Below are positions 21,624-28,308 of a stretch of 28,308 bases of DNA, piece after piece. Location of the stretch: contig DBRJ01000023.1 in the NCBI GenBank assembly GCA_002305915.1, positions 20,713-49,020 of the forward strand. Direction: 5' to 3'. The notes under the pieces were generated by a model. That model saw only the letters and a list, made by a program, of their open reading frames with translations. It was not told the origin of the DNA and did not search any database. The position numbers and the translations under genes were made by a program. Positions within the stretch are counted from its first letter, which is position 1, and each line of letters begins with the position of its first letter. This DNA is from Pelotomaculum sp. UBA1371 (GTDB lineage: Bacteria > Bacillota > Desulfotomaculia > Desulfotomaculales > Pelotomaculaceae).

Positions 21624-22886
21624 TTGGAACATACACTGGAGGGAAGCCGTGAGCAAGCAATTTTAGTGGGCATGGAGTCACCGGAGGTAACTCCTGAAGA
21701 GACTGCCAGCTCCCTGGAGGAACTGGCGAGACTGGCCGATACCGCAGGAGCGGATGTTCTGCTGCAGCTCACGCAGCGAAGGGGCAGGCCTGATGCCGCA
21801 ACCTTTCTGGGGCGGGGTAAGGCCGAAGAACTGGCAAGTTTCTGCCGTTCCCTGGGGGCCGGCCTGGTTATCTTTGACCGCGAGCTTTCTGCCGCCCAGG
21901 CGCGCAATTTGGAAAGTGTCACAGGTGTACGGATTATTGACAGAACCCAGCTAATTCTGGATATCTTTGCCCGCAGGGCCAGAACCCGGGAGGGCAAGCT
22001 GCAGGTGGAACTTGCCCAACTCAACTATCTTCTGCCCCGTCTAGTCGGCAGGGGTACTGAGCTGTCCCGGTTGGGGGGCGGTATAGGGACAAGGGGCCCC
22101 GGTGAAACAAAGCTGGAAGTGGACCGGAGGCGCATTCGTAAGCGGATAGCTGAACTTAATGAAGCTATCAGGGATGTCCAAAAGCACCGGGAACTGCTGC
22201 GCCGCAGCCGCAAGGAGATTCCCGTACCGTTGGCGGCCCTGGTGGGCTACACAAACGCTGGTAAATCAACCATATTGAAAAAGCTGACCGGCGCCCAAGT
22301 TCTGGTGGAAGATAAATTGTTCGCCACCCTCGATCCAACCACCCGCCGGGTGGTTCTGCCCAACAATGAAGTTGTTCTGCTGACGGATACCGTTGGTTTT
22401 ATCCGCAACCTGCCGCACCACCTGGTGGCTGCCTTCAGGGCAACACTGGAAGAAGTGGTGGAAGCCGACCTGCTTCTTCACGTTGTAGACGCCTCCCATC
22501 CTGACCTTGAGGGTCAAATGGAAGCGGTGGAACGGGTCCTGGAATCCCTGGACAGCTGCACGAAACCCTGTATCACGGTGTATAATAAAACGGACCTTGT
22601 GCCTGGTTTTAAACCGCCGGCCGGCAAAAAGGAATTCTCACCGGTGGCAGTTTCAGCACTGGAAGGCCATGGACTGGAGGGAATGCTGGCAGCGATTGCC
22701 GAAGTCCTTTCCTGCAGGCGGATCAGAACAACATTTTTCATCCCCTACAGAAAAACCGGCGTTCTTTCCATGCTCCATGAAAAGGGTAAAGTGTACCGGG
22801 AGAAACATGGTCAGGACGGTGTCAGCGTTGAGGCAGAGCTGGAAATTGTCTGGGCTAAAAGGATTGAGGCCAGGCTGAAGGAATAA
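21624..22886 (+). CDS. hflX: GTPase HflX
   Basis: 420 residues. The N-terminal HflX domain has the Gly-rich GGGIGTRGPGETKLEVDRRR loop and a helical linker (RRIRKRIAELNEAIRDVQKH). The G domain has G1 GYTNAGKST near 208, FATLDPTTR, G3 DTVGF near 255, G4 NKTD near 321 and G5 VSALEG. A C-terminal extension follows (FFIPYRKTGVLSMLHEKG). HflX splits stalled 70S ribosomes, notably in heat stress, which fits its place near clpB. TTG 21624 is the first in-frame start with a ribosome site (GGGAGAG); stops upstream exclude a longer form. Confidence 0.95.
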   Translation: MEHTLEGSREQAILVGMESPEVTPEETASSLEELARLADTAGADVLLQLTQRRGRPDAATFLGRGKAEELASFCRSLGAGLVIFDRELSAAQARNLESVTGVRIIDRTQLILDIFARRARTREGKLQVELAQLNYLLPRLVGRGTELSRLGGGIGTRGPGETKLEVDRRRIRKRIAELNEAIRDVQKHRELLRRSRKEIPVPLAALVGYTNAGKSTILKKLTGAQVLVEDKLFATLDPTTRRVVLPNNEVVLLTDTVGFIRNLPHHLVAAFRATLEEVVEADLLLHVVDASHPDLEGQMEAVERVLESLDSCTKPCITVYNKTDLVPGFKPPAGKKEFSPVAVSALEGHGLEGMLAAIAEVLSCRRIRTTFFIPYRKTGVLSMLHEKGKVYREKHGQDGVSVEAELEIVWAKRIEARLKE

Positions 22887-22938
22887 GCTAGATCCTAATT
22901 ATCATTTTAAGTATAAGAAAAAGCAGCGGGGGTAAAAC

Positions 22939-23673
22939 TTGAAGTTTTTTGCTATCGGGGATGTCCACCTCTCCTTCAGGAGGGCCGTCGATCCGGCGCG
23001 CTGGGAGGATGTCGAAACCAGTAAACCCATGGATTTATTCGGCGCTGAATGGTGCTGTCACTACCGGAAGCTGTATGAGAACTGGCTGGACACAGTTGCT
23101 CCGGATGATGTGGTTTTGATGCCCGGCGATTTTTCCTGGGCTATGAAACTGGAGCAGGCCCGTTACGACCTGGCCTTTCTTGGCCTGTTGCCGGGGACCA
23201 TTATCGGTGTGGCCGGGAATCACGATTACTGGTGGCAGAGCCTGTCCCGGGTCAGGGCAGCCCTGCCTGCCAATATGCGGGTGATTCAAAACGATCATCT
23301 GGTTTTCGGGCAGACGGCAGTTTGTGGTTCCCGCGGCTGGAATTGTCCCGGAGGGGAGTTTTTCCAGGAAGCGGATCTGAAGATTTACCGCCGGGAACTG
23401 ATCCGGATGGAAAACTCGTTGAAGAGTGCCGGTTCCACTCCAGCAGGTAAAATTGTCATGATCCATTATATGCCCACAAATGACCGTCATGAGAAAAACG
23501 AGTTCATTGAATTGTTTCAGGCCTACGGTGTTGAGACCGTTGTTTACGGACACCTGCACGGGCCTGCTGTTTGCCGGCGTCTTCCCCGTAGGGCCTGGGG
23601 AATCGATTTTCATCTGGTTAGTGCAGACTTTGTTAATTTTTGTCCCGTGTTGATTAAAGAAATTAAACAGTAA
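22939..23673 (+). CDS. calcineurin-like metallophosphoesterase
   Basis: 244 residues with the full set of dinuclear-metal phosphoesterase motifs: GDVH (7-10), GDFSWAMK (63-70), GNHDYWW (93-99), a His in VMIHYMP, and GHLHG near 208. This subgroup of single-domain bacterial proteins (often annotated just as phosphoesterase) is cytosolic and of unknown substrate. The start is TTG 22939, with GCGGGGG 8 nt upstream. It follows hflX by 52 nt and may be co-transcribed with it. Confidence 0.9.
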   Translation: MKFFAIGDVHLSFRRAVDPARWEDVETSKPMDLFGAEWCCHYRKLYENWLDTVAPDDVVLMPGDFSWAMKLEQARYDLAFLGLLPGTIIGVAGNHDYWWQSLSRVRAALPANMRVIQNDHLVFGQTAVCGSRGWNCPGGEFFQEADLKIYRRELIRMENSLKSAGSTPAGKIVMIHYMPTNDRHEKNEFIELFQAYGVETVVYGHLHGPAVCRRLPRRAWGIDFHLVSADFVNFCPVLIKEIKQ

Positions 23674-23758
23674 TCTTTACTGGTAAGTGAGCAATAAAAA
23701 TACAGCCGGGCTGGTTTAACTGGTTTTTCAATTAGTATTGAGAACCGGCCTGGTAGTA

Positions 23759-24082
23759 TTAGGGGTTATCCGTGCGTCTTCCGGTCTGTCCGGGCAGGTG
23801 ACGGGGCGCATCAACCAGGGTAATACTGTTCAGAACTATTTCTTCGTCAGCCCAACGCCCGTCCTTGTAGCAACTCCGGCGGATCTCCAGCCTGGGGATG
23901 AAGGCGGACAGTTCGTTTTGGGAAGGAATCTTGGAACAGCGCGTGATTTTTACCAGGATATTTTCAATTTTAATTTCCAACTGGTTTTCTATTAGCGTTC
24001 CAGCGGGACAGTCTTTAGAGTTGAGTTTGTTTTGAGTTTTACCTGGTGGCTTTTTTCTGCGGAAAGGATTAAAATTAAACAT
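23759..24082 (-). CDS. hypothetical small basic protein
   Basis: 107 residues, not recognised. The start MFNFNPFRRKKPPGK is basic and looks like a genuine N-terminus; the middle has amphipathic strands (NQLEIKIENILVKITRCSKI, AFIPRLEIRRSCYKDG, EEIVLNSITLVDAP). There is no signal peptide or membrane helix. AAGGAT lies 11 nt before ATG 24082, a poor ribosome site. It fills most of the gap between two plus-strand genes. The plus strand in the same stretch is also open (85 codons), but that reading lacks a ribosome site and a natural N-terminus. Confidence 0.5.
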   Translation of the reverse strand: MFNFNPFRRKKPPGKTQNKLNSKDCPAGTLIENQLEIKIENILVKITRCSKIPSQNELSAFIPRLEIRRSCYKDGRWADEEIVLNSITLVDAPRHLPGQTGRRTDNP

Positions 24083-24184
24083 GGTTTGAACTATCCTTTT
24101 TTATAAATATATGATTTAATAGGCCTTCTGTGAGAGAGAATCCGGTCAGGTAGTAAGATTTGTTTATTTGAAGAGAGGTAAGCC

Positions 24185-24814
24185 ATGAAGACGGAGGCAG
24201 TATTGTTTGATCTTGACGGAACCCTTATTGATTCCCTGGCGCTGATTGTGAGAACCTACCGGAAGGTGTTCGAAGAATTGAAGATTCCGTGGGAAGATGG
24301 AGATGTCCTCAAGATGATCGGCCTGCCGCTGAAAGATATCGCCAGGCATTATACCGGTGAGCTGGCCGGGCATTTTGAAGAACTCTACCAGTTTTATTAC
24401 CAGCGGGAGCATGACCTTTATACAAATCTTTTTCCGGGTACCCTGTCCTTGCTGGACCAGCTCAAAGAAAAGGGAATCCGGCTGGGTATTGTTACTTCCA
24501 AGGGCAAGACCGGGGCCTGGAGAGGTATCAATTTTACAGGACTCAAACCTTATATGGACATTGTGGTGACAGCCCATGACGTAACCAGGCCCAAACCGGA
24601 TCCGGAACCGTTGTTGAAGGCCTTGAATTATTTGGGGGTCGAGGCTGCGAGCTCGATTCTTGTGGGAGACAGCAGCTATGACATTTTGACCGGGAAAAAC
24701 GCCGGTTCCCGTACTCTGGGTGTTACCTGGGGCCTGGGCAGCCGGGAGGAACTGGCAAGGCTGGAACCGGACGGGTTGCTCCATCGGTGGGATGATCTAC
24801 TAAATTATTTATAA
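24185..24814 (+). CDS. HAD-family phosphatase (PpaX/Gph-like)
   Basis: 209 residues. Motif I DLDGTLID (9-16; nucleophile D9, D11), motif II GIVTSKGK, the Lys in TRPKPDPEPLLKAL and motif III-IV VGDSSYDILTGKNAG are all present, with a helical cap between residues 17 and 80. The layout is that of phosphoglycolate phosphatases and the pyrophosphatase PpaX, and these cannot be separated by eye. ATG 24185 has GAGAGGT upstream. It is probably a housekeeping repair phosphatase. Confidence 0.88.
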   Translation: MKTEAVLFDLDGTLIDSLALIVRTYRKVFEELKIPWEDGDVLKMIGLPLKDIARHYTGELAGHFEELYQFYYQREHDLYTNLFPGTLSLLDQLKEKGIRLGIVTSKGKTGAWRGINFTGLKPYMDIVVTAHDVTRPKPDPEPLLKALNYLGVEAASSILVGDSSYDILTGKNAGSRTLGVTWGLGSREELARLEPDGLLHRWDDLLNYL

Positions 24815-24963
24815 TAAAGCAGGCAACCGGGCGGTTAATAATGGTCCGGGAAAAACTTTATTATAGTTTTTGTTTATAATAAAATGGCCGGTGTTTGAAA
24901 CAGCCAACCTTCGAAGGGGAAACGGCTGAAAAAACCCGGTGTCTACTTGAGGGTGGAAATCTC

Positions 24964-25245
24964 TTGATTATAGGCGTCTTGACCGTGGAGCTTTTTCTGG
25001 GGGAAGCCAATTCCCTCAAAGAGAAAAGAAGGGTTGTCAAAGGTATCATTGACAGGATTAAAAGCCGCTTTAATGTATCTGTGGCCGAGGTGGGCGAGCA
25101 GGATACCTGGCAGCGCTGTATTCTCGGGATATCTTTCGTCAGTTGCGAACAGGCCCATGTCCACCGGGCCTTAGCTGCGGTGGTGCGTTTTATCGAAGCT
25201 CAGGGTACGGTTTTCATCACCGACTACCGTACAGAATTGTTGTAA
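24964..25245 (+). CDS. DUF503 family protein
   Basis: 93 residues, the full DUF503 length. IIGVLTVELFLGEANSLKEK, then RRVVKGIIDRIKSRFNVSVA and VAEVGEQDTWQRCILGISFV, are the signature blocks of this ferredoxin-like-fold family (YlxP type). YlxP genes often lie near rbfA and are thought to bind RNA or ribosomal components; here the neighbours are different. TTG 24964 has GGTGG 7 nt upstream and gives the family's N-terminus; the frame is open for 23 further codons without family resemblance. Confidence 0.88.
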   Translation: MIIGVLTVELFLGEANSLKEKRRVVKGIIDRIKSRFNVSVAEVGEQDTWQRCILGISFVSCEQAHVHRALAAVVRFIEAQGTVFITDYRTELL

Positions 25246-25286
25246 AAATAAATAAAACAAGATGGAAAATAACCCAGATAGCTTTG

Positions 25287-25314
25287 GCCAGCAGATGTTG
25301 GCTTTATTATTTTT
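25287..25314 (+). terminator. intrinsic terminator after the DUF503 gene
   Basis: GCCAGC-AGAT-GTTGGC (one G-U pair) followed by TTTATTATTTTT. Confidence 0.75.
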
Positions 25315-25432
25315 GCGGACTTACTGGTAAACAGTGCGTTATCCCAAGACATTTTCTTCCTGAATAAAGGAAATCAGTCCCGTCTGTAGAAGTAACAAAT
25401 TTATAATATTCTGACAGGCGGGAGGGGATTAA

Positions 25433-25951
25433 ATGAGTAAAGAATTGGTTGAAAAGGCCAGGGCCAATGCCAGGCAGAATTTTCGCGACGGTCTCAATTG
25501 TTCGGAGTCGGTGTTTAAAGCGGTTTTGGATACCGGAATTACGGATTTTCCTGCTGAAACCGTGGCTATTTCCACCGGTTTTGGAGGCGGTATGGGTTTA
25601 GCGGGACACAATTGCGGGGCTTTAATCGGGGCGGTTATGGCCGTAGGAGCGGTGCATGGACGGCGAAATCCTTTGGAGGGGGAATTCCAGGACAGGGTGG
25701 ACCGCCTTTACGGTAACCCGGGGTTGTACCGTTTGTTTAACGGGATGTCCCATGAGTTTAAAGAAAAGTTTGGAGCGCTGGACTGCGGCAAGCTCAATGA
25801 AAACTATCCGGAGTGGTTTGACAAGGACAGGTTTAGAGCATGCATGAAGATGGTCATTGAAGCTGCGGGAATGGCCGTGGAGTATATTTTAAAGGGGCAG
25901 GAAGAAGGCTATACCCAGCCCTTTGGTGAAAATGTCGCTAAAAGAGTGTAG
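25433..25951 (+). CDS. C_GCAxxG_C_C family redox protein
   Basis: 172 residues. The family's Cys pattern is seen: NCSES (Cys about 23), then GFGGGMGLAGHNCGALIGAV (C-G-A-L-x-G), DCGKLNENYP and a last Cys in RFRACMKMV. Family members (PF09719 type) are small proteins of anaerobes, often with split-Soret cytochromes or oxidoreductases, and are presumed redox-active or metal-binding; there is no firm function. ATG 25433 follows GCGGGAGGGG. The flavin disulfide reductase gene starts 55 nt downstream, so the two may work together in thiol/sulfur redox chemistry (inference). Confidence 0.87.
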   Translation: MSKELVEKARANARQNFRDGLNCSESVFKAVLDTGITDFPAETVAISTGFGGGMGLAGHNCGALIGAVMAVGAVHGRRNPLEGEFQDRVDRLYGNPGLYRLFNGMSHEFKEKFGALDCGKLNENYPEWFDKDRFRACMKMVIEAAGMAVEYILKGQEEGYTQPFGENVAKRV

Positions 25952-26006
25952 TTATGCAAAAATCATGGTAACAGTGCTTTGATACGGACAGGAGGACGGA
26001 CGAAAC

Positions 26007-27677
26007 TTGGCCAATAAAGTCGTCATCGTAGGTGGGGTTGCCGGGGGCGCCAGTGCGGCTGCCCGTCTGAGAAGGCTGGATGAAACAATGGAGATTGTCC
26101 TGTTTGAACGGGGGGAGCACATCTCCTTTGCTACCTGCGGCCTGCCTTATTATGTTGGGGGTGTCATAGCAAAGAGGAGAAGTTTGCTGGTTCAAACCCC
26201 GGCCGGGATGAAAAAACGGTATAACCTGGACATAAGGACTATGAGTGAAGTCCGGCGCATCTTACCGGCGGAAAAACAGGTAGAAGTCTGCGACCTGCAG
26301 GATGGAAAAAAATATTTGGAAAGCTACGACTACTTAATCCTGTCCCCCGGGGCCGGGCCGGTTGTCCCGGATCTTCCCGGAATCAACCTGCCCAATGTTT
26401 TTACGGTCCGGAATGTGCCGGACAGCGACAGGCTCAAAGAGTACATTGAGACTGCAAAACCCGCTTCGGCAGTGGTTGTGGGCGGCGGTTTTATCGGTCT
26501 GGAGATGGTTGAAGCCCTGCGCCTCAAAGGGGCATCGGTAACCGTTGTAGAAGCTGACCGGCAGATCATGGGGGCGCTGGACCCGGAAATGGCGGTCATC
26601 ATTCAGAAATACCTGCAGGGGCAGGGCGTTGGACTGGTTCTGGGAGATAAGTTAACGGCGCTCCAGGGAGTTTCCCGGGTGGAGAGGTTAATCCTGGAAA
26701 GCGGCAGGGAGATTCCGGCCGCAATGGTAGTCCTGGCGATTGGTGTTAAGCCGGAGGTGCGGCTGGCTGTAGAGGCCGGCCTGGCAATCGGTGTAACCGG
26801 GGGGATTCAGGTGGATGAGTATATGCGCACTTCGGATCCCTTTATCTATGCCGTTGGTGACGCTGTTCAGGTTAAACATTTTGTAACCGGCCAGGCTGTC
26901 CTGATTCCCCTGGCCGGGCCGGCCAGCCGCCAGGGGCGTCTGGTTGCCGACAACATAGCCGCTTACCCCGTCAAATACAAAGGGGTCCAGGGAACGGCTA
27001 TCGCCAAAATCATGGATCTGACGGTGGCGGTTACAGGTGCCAATGAAAAAACCTTGAGGAAAGCCGGTATTGAACATCTGGCCTGTTATACCCATCCCGA
27101 AGACCATGCCGCTTATTATCCGGGGAGCCGGCAGATGTCCATAAAGCTGCTTTTCTCGCCCGGTGAAGGAAAAATCCTGGGTGCCCAGGTTGTCGGCTAC
27201 CGGGGAGTGGATAAATGTATTGACGTACTGGCCACAGCCCTCCGGGCTAAAATGAACGTCTTTGATTTGCAGGAATTGGAACTGGCTTATGCTCCACCTT
27301 TTTCCTCGGCTAAGAGTCCCGTCAACATGCTCGGCTATGTGGCGTCCAATATTCTACGCAAGGAAGTAGAAGCAGTCCGCTGGAAGCAGGTAGAGCAACT
27401 GCTTGCCGGGAGCGCTGTCCTGGTTGATGTGCGGGCGGATAAAGAGCTGGCAAAATCTGGCGCTGTGGCTGGGGCTTTACATATCCCCCTGGATGAGCTC
27501 CGGGACCGGCTGGCTGAAATCCCCGAAGACCGGGAGGTTCTTGCTTATTGCCAGGCAGGGCAGAGAAGTTATGTCGCCAACCGGATTCTGCGCCAGAAGG
27601 GTTATAAAGTAAAAAATATTAGTGGTGGTTACAGGTCCTATGAGGCGCTGAAGAATAATTCCACTAAGAACACTTGA
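26007..27677 (+). CDS. CoA-disulfide reductase / NAD(P)H sulfur reductase with C-terminal rhodanese domain
   Basis: 556 residues. FAD-binding GGVAGGASAAARLRRL (9-24); the single active Cys44 in SFATCGLPYYVGG, as in CoA-disulfide reductases and NADH oxidases; NAD-binding VVVGGGFIGLEMVEAL near 153; second FAD motif YAVGDAVQV; dimerisation domain to about 445; then a rhodanese domain (about 460-550) with catalytic Cys515 in LAYCQAGQRSY. The fused form, as in CoA-dependent polysulfide/persulfide reductases (Npsr, CoADR-RHD), handles sulfane sulfur. TTG 26007 follows GGAGG by 11 nt. Polysulfide reduction fits an anaerobic sulfur metabolism; the exact substrate is not shown. Confidence 0.93.
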   Translation: MANKVVIVGGVAGGASAAARLRRLDETMEIVLFERGEHISFATCGLPYYVGGVIAKRRSLLVQTPAGMKKRYNLDIRTMSEVRRILPAEKQVEVCDLQDGKKYLESYDYLILSPGAGPVVPDLPGINLPNVFTVRNVPDSDRLKEYIETAKPASAVVVGGGFIGLEMVEALRLKGASVTVVEADRQIMGALDPEMAVIIQKYLQGQGVGLVLGDKLTALQGVSRVERLILESGREIPAAMVVLAIGVKPEVRLAVEAGLAIGVTGGIQVDEYMRTSDPFIYAVGDAVQVKHFVTGQAVLIPLAGPASRQGRLVADNIAAYPVKYKGVQGTAIAKIMDLTVAVTGANEKTLRKAGIEHLACYTHPEDHAAYYPGSRQMSIKLLFSPGEGKILGAQVVGYRGVDKCIDVLATALRAKMNVFDLQELELAYAPPFSSAKSPVNMLGYVASNILRKEVEAVRWKQVEQLLAGSAVLVDVRADKELAKSGAVAGALHIPLDELRDRLAEIPEDREVLAYCQAGQRSYVANRILRQKGYKVKNISGGYRSYEALKNNSTKNT

Positions 27678-27712
27678 TTAAAATAACCCTGTTATGGTCT
27701 GTTTATTTCTGT

Positions 27713-27741
27713 CCCGGGCAGGTTTTACCCGGGATTTTTTT
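27713..27741 (+). terminator. intrinsic terminator after the CoA-disulfide reductase gene
   Basis: CCCGGG / CCCGGG arms with a 9-nt loop, followed by a run of seven T. Confidence 0.85.
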
Positions 27742-27746
27742 GTGGA

Positions 27747-28308
27747 TTAATCTCCTGGTTCCAGTATGGCGCATGGTCCTCCGGCGGCACATTTGCCGCA
27801 GGCGTCGCAGGTTCCCAAATCGTTGTAATAGGTGTCAACCTCCAGGAGGTAGCTATAGCATTTTTGCTTATCCAGTCCCTCTGGGGTCAGCGCGCCGGAG
27901 GGACAGCTTTTGACACAGGCAAGGCATTTCCCTTCCCGTAAATAAAGGCAGTGCCGACCTTCGGGCCGGGGTGACGGAGCCAGGGGCTGATCCAGAACGA
28001 GGCTGCCCAGGCGGCCGGCGCAGCCGTAGGGAGTAATCAGCATCTGGTGCAGGCCGAAAGTGCCTGCGCCGCAGATATAGGCTACATGTTTGTGAGACCA
28101 GAAAGATACAAGCTTTTCCTGGTCAAAGTTATGTGTGGGCTGCTGCCAGGCCGCCTTCACTCCCCGGGCGGCCAGCCCCGCTGTCAGCTTTTCACAGATA
28201 AGTTTGATCAGGAGGTTGGTTTCATAGTAAGCCTCAGCCCATTCCCTGGCGACATAAGGGCTTTTGCGATTGAGAGCAGCCAGCTCCTTGGTAAAGGGGA
28301 GAAAAAAA
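27747..28308 (-). CDS. QueG-like 4Fe-4S protein (COG1600 type), 5' end beyond the window
   Basis: The frame is open from the stop at 27747 to the right edge (at least 186 residues), so the gene is cut at its start. The visible part has HKHVAYICGAGTFGLHQMLI, then TPYGCAGRLGSLVLD, followed by a ferredoxin-like module with CLACVKSCPSGAL and CDACGKCAAGGPCA. This matches the middle and end of epoxyqueuosine reductase-like Fe-S proteins. True QueG has a cobalamin-binding N-terminal region, which is not fully in view, and the second cluster motif here is not the classic CxxCxxCxxxCP, so it may be one of the QueG-like proteins of anaerobes with another role. An internal GTG at 28160 should not be taken as the start. 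Confidence 0.8.
   Translation of the reverse strand, partial: FFLPFTKELAALNRKSPYVAREWAEAYYETNLLIKLICEKLTAGLAARGVKAAWQQPTHNFDQEKLVSFWSHKHVAYICGAGTFGLHQMLITPYGCAGRLGSLVLDQPLAPSPRPEGRHCLYLREGKCLACVKSCPSGALTPEGLDKQKCYSYLLEVDTYYNDLGTCDACGKCAAGGPCAILEPGD

Noticed and set aside
23738..23995. Plus-strand 85-codon frame
   Set aside because: No ribosome site or family features; the opposite strand has a more natural N-terminus.

Overview
The window looks like chromosome from a spore-forming, anaerobic, selenium-using Clostridia-type Firmicute, most likely a Peptococcaceae relative such as Pelotomaculum or Desulfotomaculum. This is inferred from gene content, not from a database search. The pointers are two small CotF-like coat genes, a MinD/NifX/DUF134 iron-sulfur cluster, a LarA-family gene, a CoA-disulfide-reductase-like gene, mid-range GC, strong GGAGG ribosome sites and several TTG starts (448, 10892, 21624, 22939, 24964, 26007).

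Layout. 1-200 (minus) holds one complete and one edge-truncated c-di-GMP-I riboswitch in tandem, serving a gene beyond the left edge. 363-5272 (plus) is one probable operon with a clear promoter and a terminator: two NifX/NifB-domain proteins, two Gly-rich DUF5320-type proteins, two MinD-type ATPases with inserted 2x[4Fe-4S] domains, an Mrp/Nbp35 ATPase and a DUF134 regulator. This resembles the 'orange protein' style of metal-sulfur cluster assembly loci. 5376-6770 has an unknown minus-strand gene, trmO and tRNA-Leu(CAA). 7166-9019 is an ECF sigma factor with its zinc-finger/DUF4349 membrane anti-sigma factor. 9428-9649 is a NifU C-terminal-domain gene with an in-frame TGA exactly where the second cluster-binding Cys belongs, so it is a probable selenoprotein. 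9971-16357 holds a secreted stalk-domain protein, larA, acs (minus), two coat-like genes, a free-standing ANL C-terminal domain and a small membrane protein.

16661-17707 (minus, AT-rich) is the oddest gene. An IS3-type OrfA N-terminus is fused in frame to a D-Ala-D-Ala carboxypeptidase whose two halves are in swapped order (KTG ahead of SxxK and SxN), a circular permutation. 17798-21133 is a stress block: hsp20 with a strong promoter and a CtsR-like operator, then clpB. 21624-25245 holds hflX, a metallophosphoesterase, a small hypothetical gene (minus), a HAD phosphatase and a DUF503 gene. 25433-27677 is a C_GCAxxG_C_C protein followed by a CoA-disulfide-reductase/rhodanese fusion. The right edge cuts a QueG-like Fe-S protein (minus).

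How they fit: iron-sulfur and sulfur redox chemistry recurs (MinD/NifX/Mrp operon, Sec-Nfu, C_GCAxxG, Cdr-rhodanese, QueG-like). The best leads for undescribed biology are the Sec-Nfu gene and the OrfA-permuted carboxypeptidase chimera.
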